A stretch of DNA of 64,000 bases from Brevibacillus brevis. Its GTDB lineage: Bacteria; Bacillota; Bacilli; Brevibacillales; Brevibacillaceae. A program made the translations under genes and the position numbers. Below are positions 16,343 to 25,422 of this stretch, one piece after another. Under the pieces are notes generated by a model. It did not search any database. It saw only the letters and a list, made by a program, of their open reading frames with translations, and was not told where the DNA came from. How positions within the stretch are numbered: position 1 is the first letter of the stretch; each line of letters begins with the position of its first letter. The stretch covers positions 4,141,001 through 4,205,000 of the forward strand of contig NZ_CP041767.1 of NCBI RefSeq assembly GCF_022026395.1, written 5' to 3'.

Positions 16343-17569
16343 TTCAACCCTCGCTTCATTCAAGGATTTGCCCCGGGTTGCCTCAAAAGCACGAGCACCC
16401 GCCCATTGGAAGGCACTACTCATCATCGAAGTCGCTGCTACCACCAGGAACAAGGTCGTACCTCCGTAATGTGCCAACAGCAATCCGCCCATCCACGGAC
16501 CGATGAACTGGCCGAGGTTGCTGAAGCTTTTCGCACCGTAATAGCTGCCCCGCATATTCTCCGGGGCCATTCGGTCGATCAGGACGTCTCCTGCGGTAAA
16601 TGTAAGGATTTCGCCAATCGTAAAAAACACCATTGCCACAATGAATATCAGCCACGAATTGGCAAAGGCATACCCAACGTCACCAACTGCATACATGGCG
16701 TTTCCCACCAAAATGGCGGTGAGAGGCGTCTTTTTTTCTGCCCAGGTCGTCAACGGAAGCTGCATCACAACGACGACAATCGCATTGACTGTCATCAGGA
16801 TGGCAAACAGCTCTGTTCCATTCACGACCGTCATTTCTGCGAATTTGGCCAGCGTAGAAGACATTTGCGAGTAGCCAATCGCTCCTAAAACACCGGCGAG
16901 CATGTACAAACGAAACGCTTTATCTTGCACCACCACACTGAATGCTCGGCCGAATGTAACAACTTCTTTCTTTTGGCCTTCAATTTGCTTAATGCCGAAC
17001 TTGTTCAATAATCCTTGCAAGCTAATCACATAAATGAGATATATCAGTGCAGTCACCAGGAAAGGTAGAGCGACAGAGCTTTTCGCAAGCACTACCCCTG
17101 CGATAGGCCCTACCGCTACCCCAACATTAATCGCCATGTAGCGGATACCGAATACACGAAGCCTCTTCTCTTGTGGCGTTACATCTGCCATCAGCGCCTG
17201 TGAGACCGGTTCGTAGAAGGATCGACAGAGTCCCCCTGCTATATTGAGCAAAAGCAGAATCCACGGGTCTTTACTAAGCGCAAATCCGACGAACACGAGC
17301 GTCCACACGTACAACGCACCTAGCATGACTCGTCTGCGCCCGATTCTGTCCGACCATGCTCCCGCAATAAACCCCCCGATTGTACCCGCGAGCGGTCCTG
17401 CTCCAATCGTCAATCCGATCATTGCCAAGCTCATATCTGTTTGATTGGACAAGTATAAAAACAAAAACGGCATGCTCATCGAGCTGGCAGCCCGGACGAA
17501 CACGGTCCCGACGACTAATGACCAGACGATCGGGTGAAACTCCTGTAAACGCATCTTGATCCAGCTCAT
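16334..17569 (-). CDS. MFS transporter
   Basis: 411 aa, about 12 membrane segments. Antiporter motif GAWSDRIGRRRVML, and FYEPVSQALMADVTPQEKRLRVFGIRYMAINVGVAVGPI, the pattern of drug:H+ antiporters. ATG 17569 has GGGGAG seven bases upstream; a longer frame to 17605 lacks one. An imperfect palindrome resembling one upstream of the FadH-like gene lies ~100 nt upstream. Substrate unknown. Confidence 0.85.
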   Translation of the reverse strand: MSWIKMRLQEFHPIVWSLVVGTVFVRAASSMSMPFLFLYLSNQTDMSLAMIGLTIGAGPLAGTIGGFIAGAWSDRIGRRRVMLGALYVWTLVFVGFALSKDPWILLLLNIAGGLCRSFYEPVSQALMADVTPQEKRLRVFGIRYMAINVGVAVGPIAGVVLAKSSVALPFLVTALIYLIYVISLQGLLNKFGIKQIEGQKKEVVTFGRAFSVVVQDKAFRLYMLAGVLGAIGYSQMSSTLAKFAEMTVVNGTELFAILMTVNAIVVVVMQLPLTTWAEKKTPLTAILVGNAMYAVGDVGYAFANSWLIFIVAMVFFTIGEILTFTAGDVLIDRMAPENMRGSYYGAKSFSNLGQFIGPWMGGLLLAHYGGTTLFLVVAATSMMSSAFQWAGARAFEATRGKSLNEARVESL

Positions 17570-17663
17570 TTTCTCTCTCTCCCCACGACTGTTATGTACT
17601 CCCACCTCTGCCAGAACAGATGCTCTGTGATGTTCCCATTGTAGAGAGGCAATGGTCGTTCGT

Positions 17664-17677
17664 CAATGAGCATTCAA
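17664..17677. promoter_or_regulatory. Possible TetR-type operator upstream of MFS
   Basis: TCAATGAGCATTCA, one mismatch from the perfect palindrome TGAATG-CT-CATTCA (read on the other strand) found before the FadH-like gene at 21205-21218. Its regulator is not identified. Confidence 0.3.
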
Positions 17678-17756
17678 AATTTTTTGATTATGAAACTTTT
17701 CTATGAGAGTAATCAAAAATTCGATAAGGTTGGACACGCTAACCCTGGACAACGCA

Positions 17757-17786
17757 AAAGACCGCCAGAAAGCGCTGACGGTCTTT
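17757..17786 (-). terminator. Terminator of the YtnP-like gene
   Basis: Minus strand AAAGACCGTCAG / CTGGCGGTCTTT, 12-bp stem with one G-U and a 6-nt loop, followed by a short T run. Confidence 0.7.
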
Positions 17787-17796
17787 GCCTCTCCTT

Positions 17797-18645
17797 TTAT
17801 AAAACAACTTCGATACGATCAACTATTTCTCCCTGTTCGTTCCATTTCACCGCACGGTAAACGCTATCATGGTAAAACGTGAACCAAGCGCCTTGCTTGA
17901 TCCCGTTGATGATCCATTCTTCTTTTGCATAGATGGAGGTCATCGGGTAATCGTCGTAGGCCATCACCCATAATGGATTTTGGTGAGCGTGTGTAGGCAT
18001 GATGTCCGCCAGATGCAAAAGCACCTGCCCCTCTGTCTCCATCCGGACGATAGCATGTCCCTGGCTGTGACCACCTGTATGATGAAGCGTGATTCCTGGC
18101 ACAACTTCGTGCGAAGCTCCGTACGTCTTCACCTGATTCTCAATCGGACGCCAGTTTTCTTCCCAATATGTATTTTTCGAGCGAACATTCGGCTCTCTCA
18201 TCTCCGCCCATTCCTGCTCCTGTACGTAGATGACGGCTTTTTGAAATGTAGAGACAAGTTGTCCATCACGTATAGAGACAAGTCCGTTGGCATGATCGTA
18301 GTGCATATGTGTCATTATGACAATATCAATACCGGCAGGAGTCAACCCTTTCGCGGCAAGGGATTCCACCACTCGAGACTCTTCTTCCAAGCCAAAATTG
18401 CGCTTCTGTTTTTCCGTTAGCCGATCATTCCCTATACCTGATTCAATCAAAATATGCTTGCCATGAGCCTGTACCAGGATCGGGTCGGCACGCAAAGGGA
18501 TTTGATTGAGATCATTCGATGGGTATCTTTTGCTCCATAGCGGCTTGGGCACCACTCCAAACATGGCGCCTCCATCCAGCTTCGTGAGCCCCCCTCTCAG
18601 CCAAGACAATTGAAACTGACCTACCTGCCACTCGTTCCCTACCAT
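17797..18645 (-). CDS. ytnP: YtnP-like N-acyl-homoserine-lactonase-type metallo-beta-lactamase
   Basis: 282 aa. Zinc motif THMHYDHANG, further ligands in HHTGGHSQGH and LLHLADIMPTHAH. Long stretches match what I recall of B. subtilis YtnP (LDGGAMFGVVPKPLWSK, AYDDYPMTSI, TFYHDSVYRAVKW), a quorum-quenching lactonase. Length equals YtnP. Single gene with its own terminator. Lactonase activity follows from family knowledge only. Confidence 0.88.
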   Translation of the reverse strand: MVGNEWQVGQFQLSWLRGGLTKLDGGAMFGVVPKPLWSKRYPSNDLNQIPLRADPILVQAHGKHILIESGIGNDRLTEKQKRNFGLEEESRVVESLAAKGLTPAGIDIVIMTHMHYDHANGLVSIRDGQLVSTFQKAVIYVQEQEWAEMREPNVRSKNTYWEENWRPIENQVKTYGASHEVVPGITLHHTGGHSQGHAIVRMETEGQVLLHLADIMPTHAHQNPLWVMAYDDYPMTSIYAKEEWIINGIKQGAWFTFYHDSVYRAVKWNEQGEIVDRIEVVL

Positions 18646-18700
18646 GATCCTGACGCCTCCTCGATTGCTCGGAATGATGATTGAAGTTCGAAAGCGAAAA

Positions 18701-18718
18701 GCACCCCGTTCAGGGTGC
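18701..18718 (-). terminator. Terminator of the 18719 ORF
   Basis: GCACCC / GGGTGC with a 6-nt loop, followed on the minus strand by TTTTC; lies just after the stop codon, which supports the ORF being real. Confidence 0.65.
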
Positions 18719-19015
18719 CTACAGCTTTTCTGCTACACTTACAGTTCTAGTCGCCGGGGCGATTTCTAACAGGAGATCACTCGATACAGCCTGCACAGTG
18801 ACATCTGAATCACTTCGTCTATGATGAAGCACGAGTTGCGCTACCTTTTCAGTCTCTCGGTAAACGCTGATTAATGTCTGTAATGGATTGGCACTCCCGC
18901 CCGCGATCAACTTAAACCCCGGGGCTATCGTAAACGTCCATCCCTCCACCTCTACTAACGGTGCTAACGAGTACAGGAAGTAACGTTTCCCTAAGAGAAT
19001 GCCATTATGGTTCAT
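18719..19015 (-). CDS. Hypothetical protein, 98 aa
   Basis: Not recognised. Soluble, beta-rich looking, starts MNHNGILLGKRYFLY, contains LVLHHRRSDSDVTVQAV. The ATG at 19015 has GGGGG ten bases upstream; a TTG six codons earlier has none. A hairpin terminator follows the stop directly. Separate from its neighbours by about 70 nt downstream and 150 nt upstream. Confidence 0.5.
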   Translation of the reverse strand: MNHNGILLGKRYFLYSLAPLVEVEGWTFTIAPGFKLIAGGSANPLQTLISVYRETEKVAQLVLHHRRSDSDVTVQAVSSDLLLEIAPATRTVSVAEKL

Positions 19016-19180
19016 CAAGGCGAGAGCCCCCAATCAAATGAATTTGAACAGTATAACTTCATTTTGCAAAAATTAGCGGTGGTTGAAAAGCGATTCGACA
19101 AAACTTCTAAAAAGACGACATACTTTTCTTAATCATATCCGATTCGCCTTGTTTTCGAAATAGAAAATCTTTTCAGCACC

Positions 19181-21184
19181 TTAAATCGCTCTTCCGACGG
19201 TCGCACCCTCCAAAATAGCTCGCTTGGCATCGAGCTCTCCCGCTTCTTTCGCCCCGCCTATGAGGTGCACAGGCAGCCGATCAAGCAATGCGTGGTATAG
19301 AGCATTGTTGGAGGTCGCTCCAGCCGCTACAATGACCGTATCAGCGGGTATCATGCGTTCCTCGCCGTTCTGAATAAAATATACCCCTTCTTCTGCAATC
19401 CGGCTATATTCAATTTGTGTCAGCATCTCCACGCCACGTTTCTTCAGGTTGGCGAGAACTGCCCAGCGCGTCGTCTTGCCCAAGCCCGATCCGACATGCT
19501 TCCCACGCCGCAGCATGCTGATTTTTCGTTTTCGCTGTTGTAGTTGCTGTACAGCTTTTCCATCCAGTATTCGATACTCCTGCAAGTATTCCGCTGCCTT
19601 CGGTGAGATCGTTTCGTCGTGCATCAGCAAATGGGACAAATCACACGCGATTCCTCCCGCACCGACGATGACCACTTGTCTACCTACCTTGGCGCGCTTT
19701 TCAAATACCGCATCATATCCCTTCACATGTCCGAGCTCCATACCTGGAATCTCTGGACGCCGTGGAATGACTCCCGTTGCCACCACAACTTCTGCAAAGC
19801 CCTCTTCGATCAAGGCTTCTGCCTCTGCCAGTGTTCCCAGCCTGATTTCGACACCAAGACGCGCAAGCTCTGTCTGATAATAGCGAAGCGTTTCATTAAA
19901 TTCCTCTTTACCAGGCACCTGTTTGGCGTAGTTTAATTGTCCACCGATCTGTTTTTTGGCCTCCATGATGACCACCTGGTGCCCTCGTTCAGCCAGCACA
20001 CGAGCTGCCTCCAAGCCGGCAGGACCCGCGCCGATTACAGCTACCTTCTTGCAGTTTTCCGCCGGAACCAACTGCCACTCTGCTTCTCTGCCGACGAGAG
20101 GATTGACCAGACAGGAGGCTACCTTCCCATCAAAAATATGGTCGAGACAAGCTTGATTGCAAGCAATACATGTATTTACCTCATCAAAGCGTCCTTCTTT
20201 GCTTTTCTGAACGATATACGGGTCCGCTAAAAATGGACGGGCCATCGAAACCATATCACTGCATTCTTCATACAAAATCTTTTCAGCCTGACGTACGTCG
20301 CTGATTCGATTGCTGGCGATAACCGGGATGTTCACGACCTGCTTGACTTGCTGGGCTACCCATACATATGCTCCACGCGGCACCATCATGCCAATCGTCG
20401 GTACTTGTGATTCATGCCAGCCAATTCCGATATTGAGAGCATCAACACCTGCCTCCTCCAGCATTTTGGCAAATTGCAATGTCTCTTCCATCGTCGTACT
20501 ATCTGGCATCAAGTCCAATCCCGACATACGGTAGATGATCGGATAATCCGGTCCCACTGCTTGGCGGACACGCTTAGCCACCTCAATGCCAAAACGTGCT
20601 CTGCGTAAAAAGTCCCCACCCCACTCATCTTCTCGCTTATTGGTCACAGGGGACAAAAATTGATTGATCAAGTATCCTTCCGAACCCATGATTTCTACGG
20701 CATCAAAACCAGCTTTTTTGGCGCGGACGGCACCATCAGCAAAACATTGGATCGTAGATTCGATCTCCTCTGCGCGTAACTCTCTCGGCTTCCAACGGTT
20801 AATCGGCGCCTGCAATGGCGATGGGGCTACCGGGTCTAATCCTGTCGCTTCCTTGTACGCATAACGCCCGGCATGGAACAGCTGCAACGCAATTCTTCCA
20901 TTGGCTTGATGAACCTCTTTCGTGATCAGGCGCAATTTCTCGATATCCTCGTCCTGGTATACATTGCAATACTCGTCGCCCATGCCGCCTTCTGGATGTA
21001 CGGCAGCCCCTCCAGTCACGATCAGACCTGCCTCTCCATTTGCACGCTCTGCGTAAAAGGCAGCAAGCCGCGCTACACCATTCTGCAGCTTTTCAAATCC
21101 AACGTGCATGGACCCCATCATAATGCGATTTGCCAACGTCATCGAACCAATCTGAATCGGTTCCCATACTTTTGAAAGTTCCAC
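19181..21184 (-). CDS. NADH:flavin oxidoreductase / 2,4-dienoyl-CoA reductase (FadH-like)
   Basis: 667 aa. N-terminal Old-Yellow-Enzyme TIM barrel with FMN (~1-330; MGSEGYLINQFLSPVTNKREDEWGG, MARPFLADP), an iron-sulfur Cys cluster (CIACNQACLD ... C, ~343-360), and a C-terminal FAD/NAD(P) module with two dinucleotide folds (VIGAGPAGLEAARVLAERG, IVGAGGIACDL). This is the FadH/trimethylamine-dehydrogenase layout, reducing dienoyl-CoA in unsaturated fatty acid breakdown or a related enoate. Single gene; a TGAATGCTCATTCA palindrome just before it resembles FadR-type half-sites. The exact substrate is open. Confidence 0.85.
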   Translation of the reverse strand: MELSKVWEPIQIGSMTLANRIMMGSMHVGFEKLQNGVARLAAFYAERANGEAGLIVTGGAAVHPEGGMGDEYCNVYQDEDIEKLRLITKEVHQANGRIALQLFHAGRYAYKEATGLDPVAPSPLQAPINRWKPRELRAEEIESTIQCFADGAVRAKKAGFDAVEIMGSEGYLINQFLSPVTNKREDEWGGDFLRRARFGIEVAKRVRQAVGPDYPIIYRMSGLDLMPDSTTMEETLQFAKMLEEAGVDALNIGIGWHESQVPTIGMMVPRGAYVWVAQQVKQVVNIPVIASNRISDVRQAEKILYEECSDMVSMARPFLADPYIVQKSKEGRFDEVNTCIACNQACLDHIFDGKVASCLVNPLVGREAEWQLVPAENCKKVAVIGAGPAGLEAARVLAERGHQVVIMEAKKQIGGQLNYAKQVPGKEEFNETLRYYQTELARLGVEIRLGTLAEAEALIEEGFAEVVVATGVIPRRPEIPGMELGHVKGYDAVFEKRAKVGRQVVIVGAGGIACDLSHLLMHDETISPKAAEYLQEYRILDGKAVQQLQQRKRKISMLRRGKHVGSGLGKTTRWAVLANLKKRGVEMLTQIEYSRIAEEGVYFIQNGEERMIPADTVIVAAGATSNNALYHALLDRLPVHLIGGAKEAGELDAKRAILEGATVGRAI

Positions 21185-21204
21185 GTTAAACGCCTCCCAA
21201 CGAG

Positions 21205-21218
21205 TGAATGCTCATTCA
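21205..21218. promoter_or_regulatory. Palindromic operator before the FadH-like gene
   Basis: TGAATG-CT-CATTCA, a perfect 6-2-6 inverted repeat 20 nt upstream of the start codon. Half-sites look like those of the Bacillus fatty-acid repressor FadR (TGAATGA...TCATTCA) but the spacing is shorter. Confidence 0.45.
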
Positions 21219-21282
21219 TTTTCATTATCTATACGATTCTCTCTCTCCTCCTCATATTCCTCCTTACTCGCCTTTCATGCTA

Positions 21283-21310
21283 AAAGCTCAGGACATTACG
21301 CCTGAGCTTT
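21283..21310. terminator. Bidirectional terminator
   Basis: AAAGCTCAGG / CCTGAGCTTT, 10-bp stem, 8-nt loop, downstream of the 21332 gene (minus). Confidence 0.75.
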
Positions 21311-21331
21311 CCTTATGTACAACCTATTTTC

Positions 21332-21802
21332 TTATGTGCCGAGTTTGACGAGCATCCCCAAATCCCCGGAAAACCTGGCGATGGTTTCTGTAAATGCCAT
21401 ATCCTCCGCTTCTGTTCGCGGCATCTGCACGATAAAGTGATAATCCAGCACGACATTCGCTTCTGCCTGCATGCCAGACTCCACAAAGCGGCGCTTTTCT
21501 GTCAGTGAGCACTCAGCTACCAAGCTTTTTGCTTGCGTCCATAATTTTTGAATCTCCTCATCTTGCAAGCTATAAGGATAGACAATTTCCACCTCAATTT
21601 CACAGCTGTCCTCTTCCGCAAGTGGAAACAAATGAATGGTAGCCGTTGGTTGCTTCTCGTTCTCCGCCTCGGAAAATGTGATCAGAACCTCTTGCCCTTC
21701 CGATTCTTCCAACAAAGAATGATCAGAGCGCAAAACGATATCTGAGATCATTCCATGCATATGTAACTGTTGATTTAGTTTTTCCACCATAAATTGTAGC
21801 AC
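21332..21802 (-). CDS. Hypothetical protein, 156 aa
   Basis: Not recognised. Acidic and soluble, with no signal or membrane segment. N-terminus MLQFMVEKLNQQLHMHGMI, a beta-type stretch IHLFPLAEEDSCEIEVEIVYP, and FIVQMPRTEAEDMAFTETIARF near the C-terminus. RBS GAGGAAAG upstream. Monocistronic, with a strong hairpin after the stop. Confidence 0.6.
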   Translation of the reverse strand: MLQFMVEKLNQQLHMHGMISDIVLRSDHSLLEESEGQEVLITFSEAENEKQPTATIHLFPLAEEDSCEIEVEIVYPYSLQDEEIQKLWTQAKSLVAECSLTEKRRFVESGMQAEANVVLDYHFIVQMPRTEAEDMAFTETIARFSGDLGMLVKLGT

Positions 21803-21871
21803 GTACTTCTTTCCTCCTGTTTCACGATATCCTCTCGTAGCAGTATAGCATGACTTCTACAGATGCGAAAA

Positions 21872-21892
21872 ACCCCTTCACGAGGAAGGGGT
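21872..21892 (-). terminator. Terminator overlapping the end of the 21878 gene
   Basis: Minus strand ACCCCTTC / GAAGGGGT, 8-bp stem followed by TTTTT; the stem includes the last codons and stop. Confidence 0.75.
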
Positions 21893-22192
21893 CGGTGTAT
21901 TGTTCATATTTTTTTGATTCATGAATTCTGACAGCCACGCACGACGTACTTCTTTGTTTGGACAGTAGCCTAAAATGTAGCTTTCTCCGCGCATATATTT
22001 TTCCTTAATCCACTCTTTATGCTTGCGGAAAAAGGCGTGCTGGAAATCAATCGGCATCTGCTGATATTCTTCCAAAGCTGAAGGATTCTGGAGGAAAAAA
22101 TCTTCATCGTACACAAACTCTTCATTTTGTTGGCGGCTGATCAGGTACACAAAAGCAATCACCAAGAACAGGTTCACCAAGAAAATCGTCAT
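21878..22192 (-). CDS. Hypothetical single-pass membrane protein, 104 aa
   Basis: One N-terminal membrane segment (residues 2-18, IFLVNLFLVIAFVYLIS), then a charged cytoplasmic or outer tail with FQHAFFRKHKEWIKEKY. No family recognised. Good RBS (GGAGGGATT) before the ATG and its own terminator. Confidence 0.65.
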   Translation of the reverse strand: MTIFLVNLFLVIAFVYLISRQQNEEFVYDEDFFLQNPSALEEYQQMPIDFQHAFFRKHKEWIKEKYMRGESYILGYCPNKEVRRAWLSEFMNQKNMNNTPTPSS

Positions 22193-22330
22193 AGAAATCC
22201 CTCCAGTCAGTAATAATTATCTGATTAATCTGTCTTATCAGCATATTATTATTGTACCACGAAATTGGTGTTTTCTAAACCTTTTCCATAAACGAATTTT
22301 TAAAAATTTATATGAATCGACAAATAAAAA

Positions 22331-22355
22331 ACACCCGCTCGTGATGAACGGGTGC
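22331..22355 (-). terminator. Terminator of the LCP gene
   Basis: Minus strand CACCCG / CGGGTG stem with a ~11-nt loop followed by TTTTTTATTT. Confidence 0.8.
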
Positions 22356-22366
22356 TTTCGTACTTG

Positions 22367-23815
22367 TTAGGAGTTCGTGCTCGGACCATCTGTAGTTGAA
22401 GGACCAGCATCCTGATTGGACGGCGGGATGTCCGGCGGTGGAGTAGAGTTGTTGCCGTTATTACCTGTTGGTACAGTTTGTGTTGGATCAGTCGCAGGCG
22501 TCTGTGCTCCCTGACCTTGATTTGTCGACTGACCTTGCCCTTCTGGGTTTACGACATCAGGTGGCGGCATTGCGCCTTCATCTGCTGTACCATCTTGATT
22601 GCCTGTTGAATTTGTCGGCTCTTGTTCTTTCGGAGCCTCCGTTTTATGTTTTGCTGACGTTGACGCAGCTGATTCTGTCGTTTTCTTCTTAACGCTCTTC
22701 TTGTTGCTTGTCGCAACCGCTTCACCAGAACCGAGTATCGGGGAATTGTTAAACGCTACTGCACTCCCGGTCACTCCCATCTCAGACTGCAAGGAATCGC
22801 GAACAGACTCAAGCTTTTCTTTTTCGAGATACGTATATCCTCCCTGCCAATATGCCCCATTATCCAATGCAGTGACCGTAGAGGAATTAAATCCTTTGAA
22901 ATCGTAGGCCAATCCTTTGATCTGATCTTTGGAAAGATCGGTATGTATATTCTTGGCACCTACGTCCATAACGTTAAATATCTTCGTCAAGCCTTCAAGA
23001 GAAGCCGCTTTGTCCACGACAGCCTTGATGACCTCTTGTTGGCGGCGGTTACGGTCGAAGTCACTGGAATAGTACTTCGTTCCACGGTTGTCATGACGAT
23101 GTCGTACATAACCAAGGGCTTGCTCGCCATTCAATTTTTGAAGTCCTGGCTGGAGATTGATGTGTGTATCGTCAGTTGGATCATCGTATACCAGTCTGCG
23201 ATCCACATTGACTTCTACTCCACCCAATTCATCAATGACCGCTTTGAAACCATCAAAATCAATGGCTACAAAGTGCTCAATTGGGATACCCAGTATTTCA
23301 TTCAACGTTTTCTTTGTTAAAGAAATACCATCTTCGGTAACCGTCTGGTTATTGCGCTCTGCTTGCCTGCGTTCTGCTTCGCCATTGGCATAGACAGAAT
23401 TGATCTTATGGTAGTCGCGATAGCCTGGGATCTTGACGCGTGTGTCCCGCGGAATCGATACCATGGTAACTTTCTTCGTCTTCGGGTTAGCAACTGCCAC
23501 GATCATTACGTCTGTATTCATGGAACCTGTTTCAGGACGGGAATCAGAACCAAGCAATACAAACGACATTGGCTTATCCGAGTGGTAAACAGGATCGACA
23601 TTTTGGGATACTGGCGAAGTAAATCCATTGTTTGTAGGGCTCGTTACTTCCGTCAGAGTGTCTTCAATTTTCCAATAAATTGCTCCAGCCACACCACCAA
23701 CCAGCAGCAAGGTGATCAATGTGAAGGATATCACGAGTTTACGTATTTTTCGACTACGGCTCGGCTGTTTCTTTCGAGAAGCTGAAGCGCGTGTTTTCAC
23801 AACAGTATCTGGCAT
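22367..23815 (-). CDS. LytR-CpsA-Psr (LCP) family cell wall polymer ligase
   Basis: 482 aa. Basic N-terminus, one membrane segment (~residues 22-44), then the LCP domain with its conserved Asp/Arg residues (VLLGSDSRPETGSMNTDVMI, VSIPRDTRVKIPG, KINSVYANG, DFDRNRRQQEVIKAV). Such enzymes attach wall teichoic acid or other glycopolymers to peptidoglycan outside the membrane. Residues ~370-482 are a low-complexity Thr/Gly/Asn/Pro/Gln tail. ATG 23815 is preferred with AAGGAG ten bases before it; the frame extends 26 codons without an RBS. Confidence 0.9.
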   Translation of the reverse strand: MPDTVVKTRASASRKKQPSRSRKIRKLVISFTLITLLLVGGVAGAIYWKIEDTLTEVTSPTNNGFTSPVSQNVDPVYHSDKPMSFVLLGSDSRPETGSMNTDVMIVAVANPKTKKVTMVSIPRDTRVKIPGYRDYHKINSVYANGEAERRQAERNNQTVTEDGISLTKKTLNEILGIPIEHFVAIDFDGFKAVIDELGGVEVNVDRRLVYDDPTDDTHINLQPGLQKLNGEQALGYVRHRHDNRGTKYYSSDFDRNRRQQEVIKAVVDKAASLEGLTKIFNVMDVGAKNIHTDLSKDQIKGLAYDFKGFNSSTVTALDNGAYWQGGYTYLEKEKLESVRDSLQSEMGVTGSAVAFNNSPILGSGEAVATSNKKSVKKKTTESAASTSAKHKTEAPKEQEPTNSTGNQDGTADEGAMPPPDVVNPEGQGQSTNQGQGAQTPATDPTQTVPTGNNGNNSTPPPDIPPSNQDAGPSTTDGPSTNS

Positions 23816-23987
23816 ATGAATCAGTCTCCTTGTTCGCGCACGCTTTTTGACAAAGTAAAGGGAGGCACGATTTTGAATTGTGCCACTCGACAATATGCAC
23901 CACTTTTTTCTTCAGTTGGCAATACTCTGATTCAGGTATTGTACCATAACGTTGTCTGCATTTGTAGAAAAATGTTCCTTTAAACGA

Positions 23988-24023
23988 AAAGTCCCCCATC
24001 TTTTTGTCGATAAGGGGGACTTT
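23988..24023 (-). terminator. Terminator of the 45-aa gene
   Basis: Minus strand AAAGTCCCCC / GGGGGACTTT, 10-bp stem plus an inner ATC/GAT pairing, followed by TTTTC. Confidence 0.8.
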
Positions 24024-24045
24024 AGTTTCACATATCACTTTTGGC

Positions 24046-24183
24046 TTATTGCAAGCCGCGTGGTGCCTGACTAAATCCCTGCACAGGACCTTCAGGACGT
24101 TTGTTTTTGGAGCGGTGTGAATCTCCGCCCTGTCGAACATGGCTCTCTTGTTTCCCGTTCACATCATTCGATTTCTTTTCCAT
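24046..24183 (-). CDS. Small hydrophilic protein, 45 aa
   Basis: Short ORF beginning MEKKSNDVNGKQESHVRQ and ending GFSQAPRGLQ. Its ATG has a strong RBS (GAGGAGGAG, eight bases upstream) and a strong terminator follows the stop, so it is very likely expressed. Composition (K, R, N, Q, G, no hydrophobic core) recalls minor spore or unstructured small Bacillus proteins, but I do not recognise a family. Confidence 0.6.
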   Translation of the reverse strand: MEKKSNDVNGKQESHVRQGGDSHRSKNKRPEGPVQGFSQAPRGLQ

Positions 24184-24240
24184 GACATACACTCCTCCTC
24201 TGTACCAACTAACGGGTAGTGTACGTCAAGCTATGTATTT

Positions 24241-25194
24241 TCATTCCCTGTCGAGGAACTGTCTTTCTTTAGCGGCATAGTAATCTTTTCGTGCCAAAAG
24301 GACATCGATATCGTATCGTCCATTTCCTTTTGTTCGCATTTCGGCCAGAGCAACGCCGAAGGCTGCTTGTTCTGCAAGGGACAACGTTTTGTTTTGCGCA
24401 TAAATGATCCCGGCAGCAAACGCATCTCCCGCAGACTCTCGAATCGGCATAGCCGGGGCAGCAAGCCATTTTTTCTCCCGTTCAGTGCACAGCCACAGCC
24501 CTGCCTCCCCACAAATGACCATGACCTGATGAATACCTTCAGCCACCAATTTTTTCGCGCATACTTCTACATCATTATAGGAATGAAGGGTTTGGCCACC
24601 TAACACTTCCAGTTCATCAATGCTCGCGACGAGTATATGAACGCCTTCAAGTAACCCTTTCCATTTTTCTGCTTTTTTCACAGAAACAGGGTCTACGATG
24701 ACCTTTTTGTCGAGTCTCCTCGCTTCCGCCAAAAATGCCCGCATAACCTCGCCGGGAAGATTGGCATCAAGAAACAAGCCTGCAGCCTGAGGCAAGCACT
24801 TAAGACCTTGCTGGACAATCTCTGCTGGCCACTCTTCATTTAGTTCCATATCAGCAACAGCCGTGTACAATTCACCATCACGATCACGAATAGCCAAGTA
24901 GCGCCCAGTCGATTTCCCTGCGATTCGCAACATGCCATGGGTAGCCACTCCACTACTTGCTGTGACCTGTCTTAACCACTCGCCATCTGCATCTTCTCCA
25001 ACCAAAGCAAACAGCTGCACTTCTTCTCCTAGCCATCCCAGATTTTCCGCCACGTTTCGAGCTACGCCGCCTGCCGCTTGATGCACTTCACCCGGATTAC
25101 TTGTTCCGGGCAACAGTCTGGCAGAAGTGACTCCCTGCACGTCAACATTGGCTCCACCCACGCATAGCCAGTATTCTGTTATACCTTCCAGCAT
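24241..25194 (-). CDS. PfkB-family sugar/nucleoside kinase, pseudouridine-kinase-like
   Basis: 317 aa. N-terminal CVGGANVDVQG, the two-Gly motif AAGGVARNVAENLGWLG, and the C-terminal signature RESAGDAFAAG, whose Asp257 is the catalytic base. The anion-hole motif normally reads GAGD; here it is SAGD (254-257). GGANVD recalls pseudouridine kinases, but no psuG glycosidase is adjacent. ATG 25194 has AGGGGG about eight bases upstream and gives the family's usual length; the frame runs on to a TTG at 25320 through a charged, non-homologous stretch. Divergent from the Fsr-like exporter. Confidence 0.75.
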   Translation of the reverse strand: MLEGITEYWLCVGGANVDVQGVTSARLLPGTSNPGEVHQAAGGVARNVAENLGWLGEEVQLFALVGEDADGEWLRQVTASSGVATHGMLRIAGKSTGRYLAIRDRDGELYTAVADMELNEEWPAEIVQQGLKCLPQAAGLFLDANLPGEVMRAFLAEARRLDKKVIVDPVSVKKAEKWKGLLEGVHILVASIDELEVLGGQTLHSYNDVEVCAKKLVAEGIHQVMVICGEAGLWLCTEREKKWLAAPAMPIRESAGDAFAAGIIYAQNKTLSLAEQAAFGVALAEMRTKGNGRYDIDVLLARKDYYAAKERQFLDRE

Positions 25195-25422
25195 TCCAGC
25201 ATTCCCCCTAGCCTTCTGCTCATGGTCTAGTCCATTGTGCTTCTCTCTTTTTTCGACAGCGTCTTCCTTTTTACCTACCTTTTTAAAAACTTCCTGACAG
25301 ATCAAATCCTTTATATCCAACCATCATATTCCCAGCATTCATGGATGACGTCCTGTAGAATCCGTGCTACATTGAAAAAAATGAAAAAGTAAGTTACGAA
25401 AGAAAGGTTGGGATGAACTGAC

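Noticed and set aside
22367..22730. Pro/Thr/Gly/Asn repeat-rich stretch at the LCP C-terminus as a mobile or tandem repeat
   Set aside because: Irregular low complexity within one intact frame; no true repeat unit.
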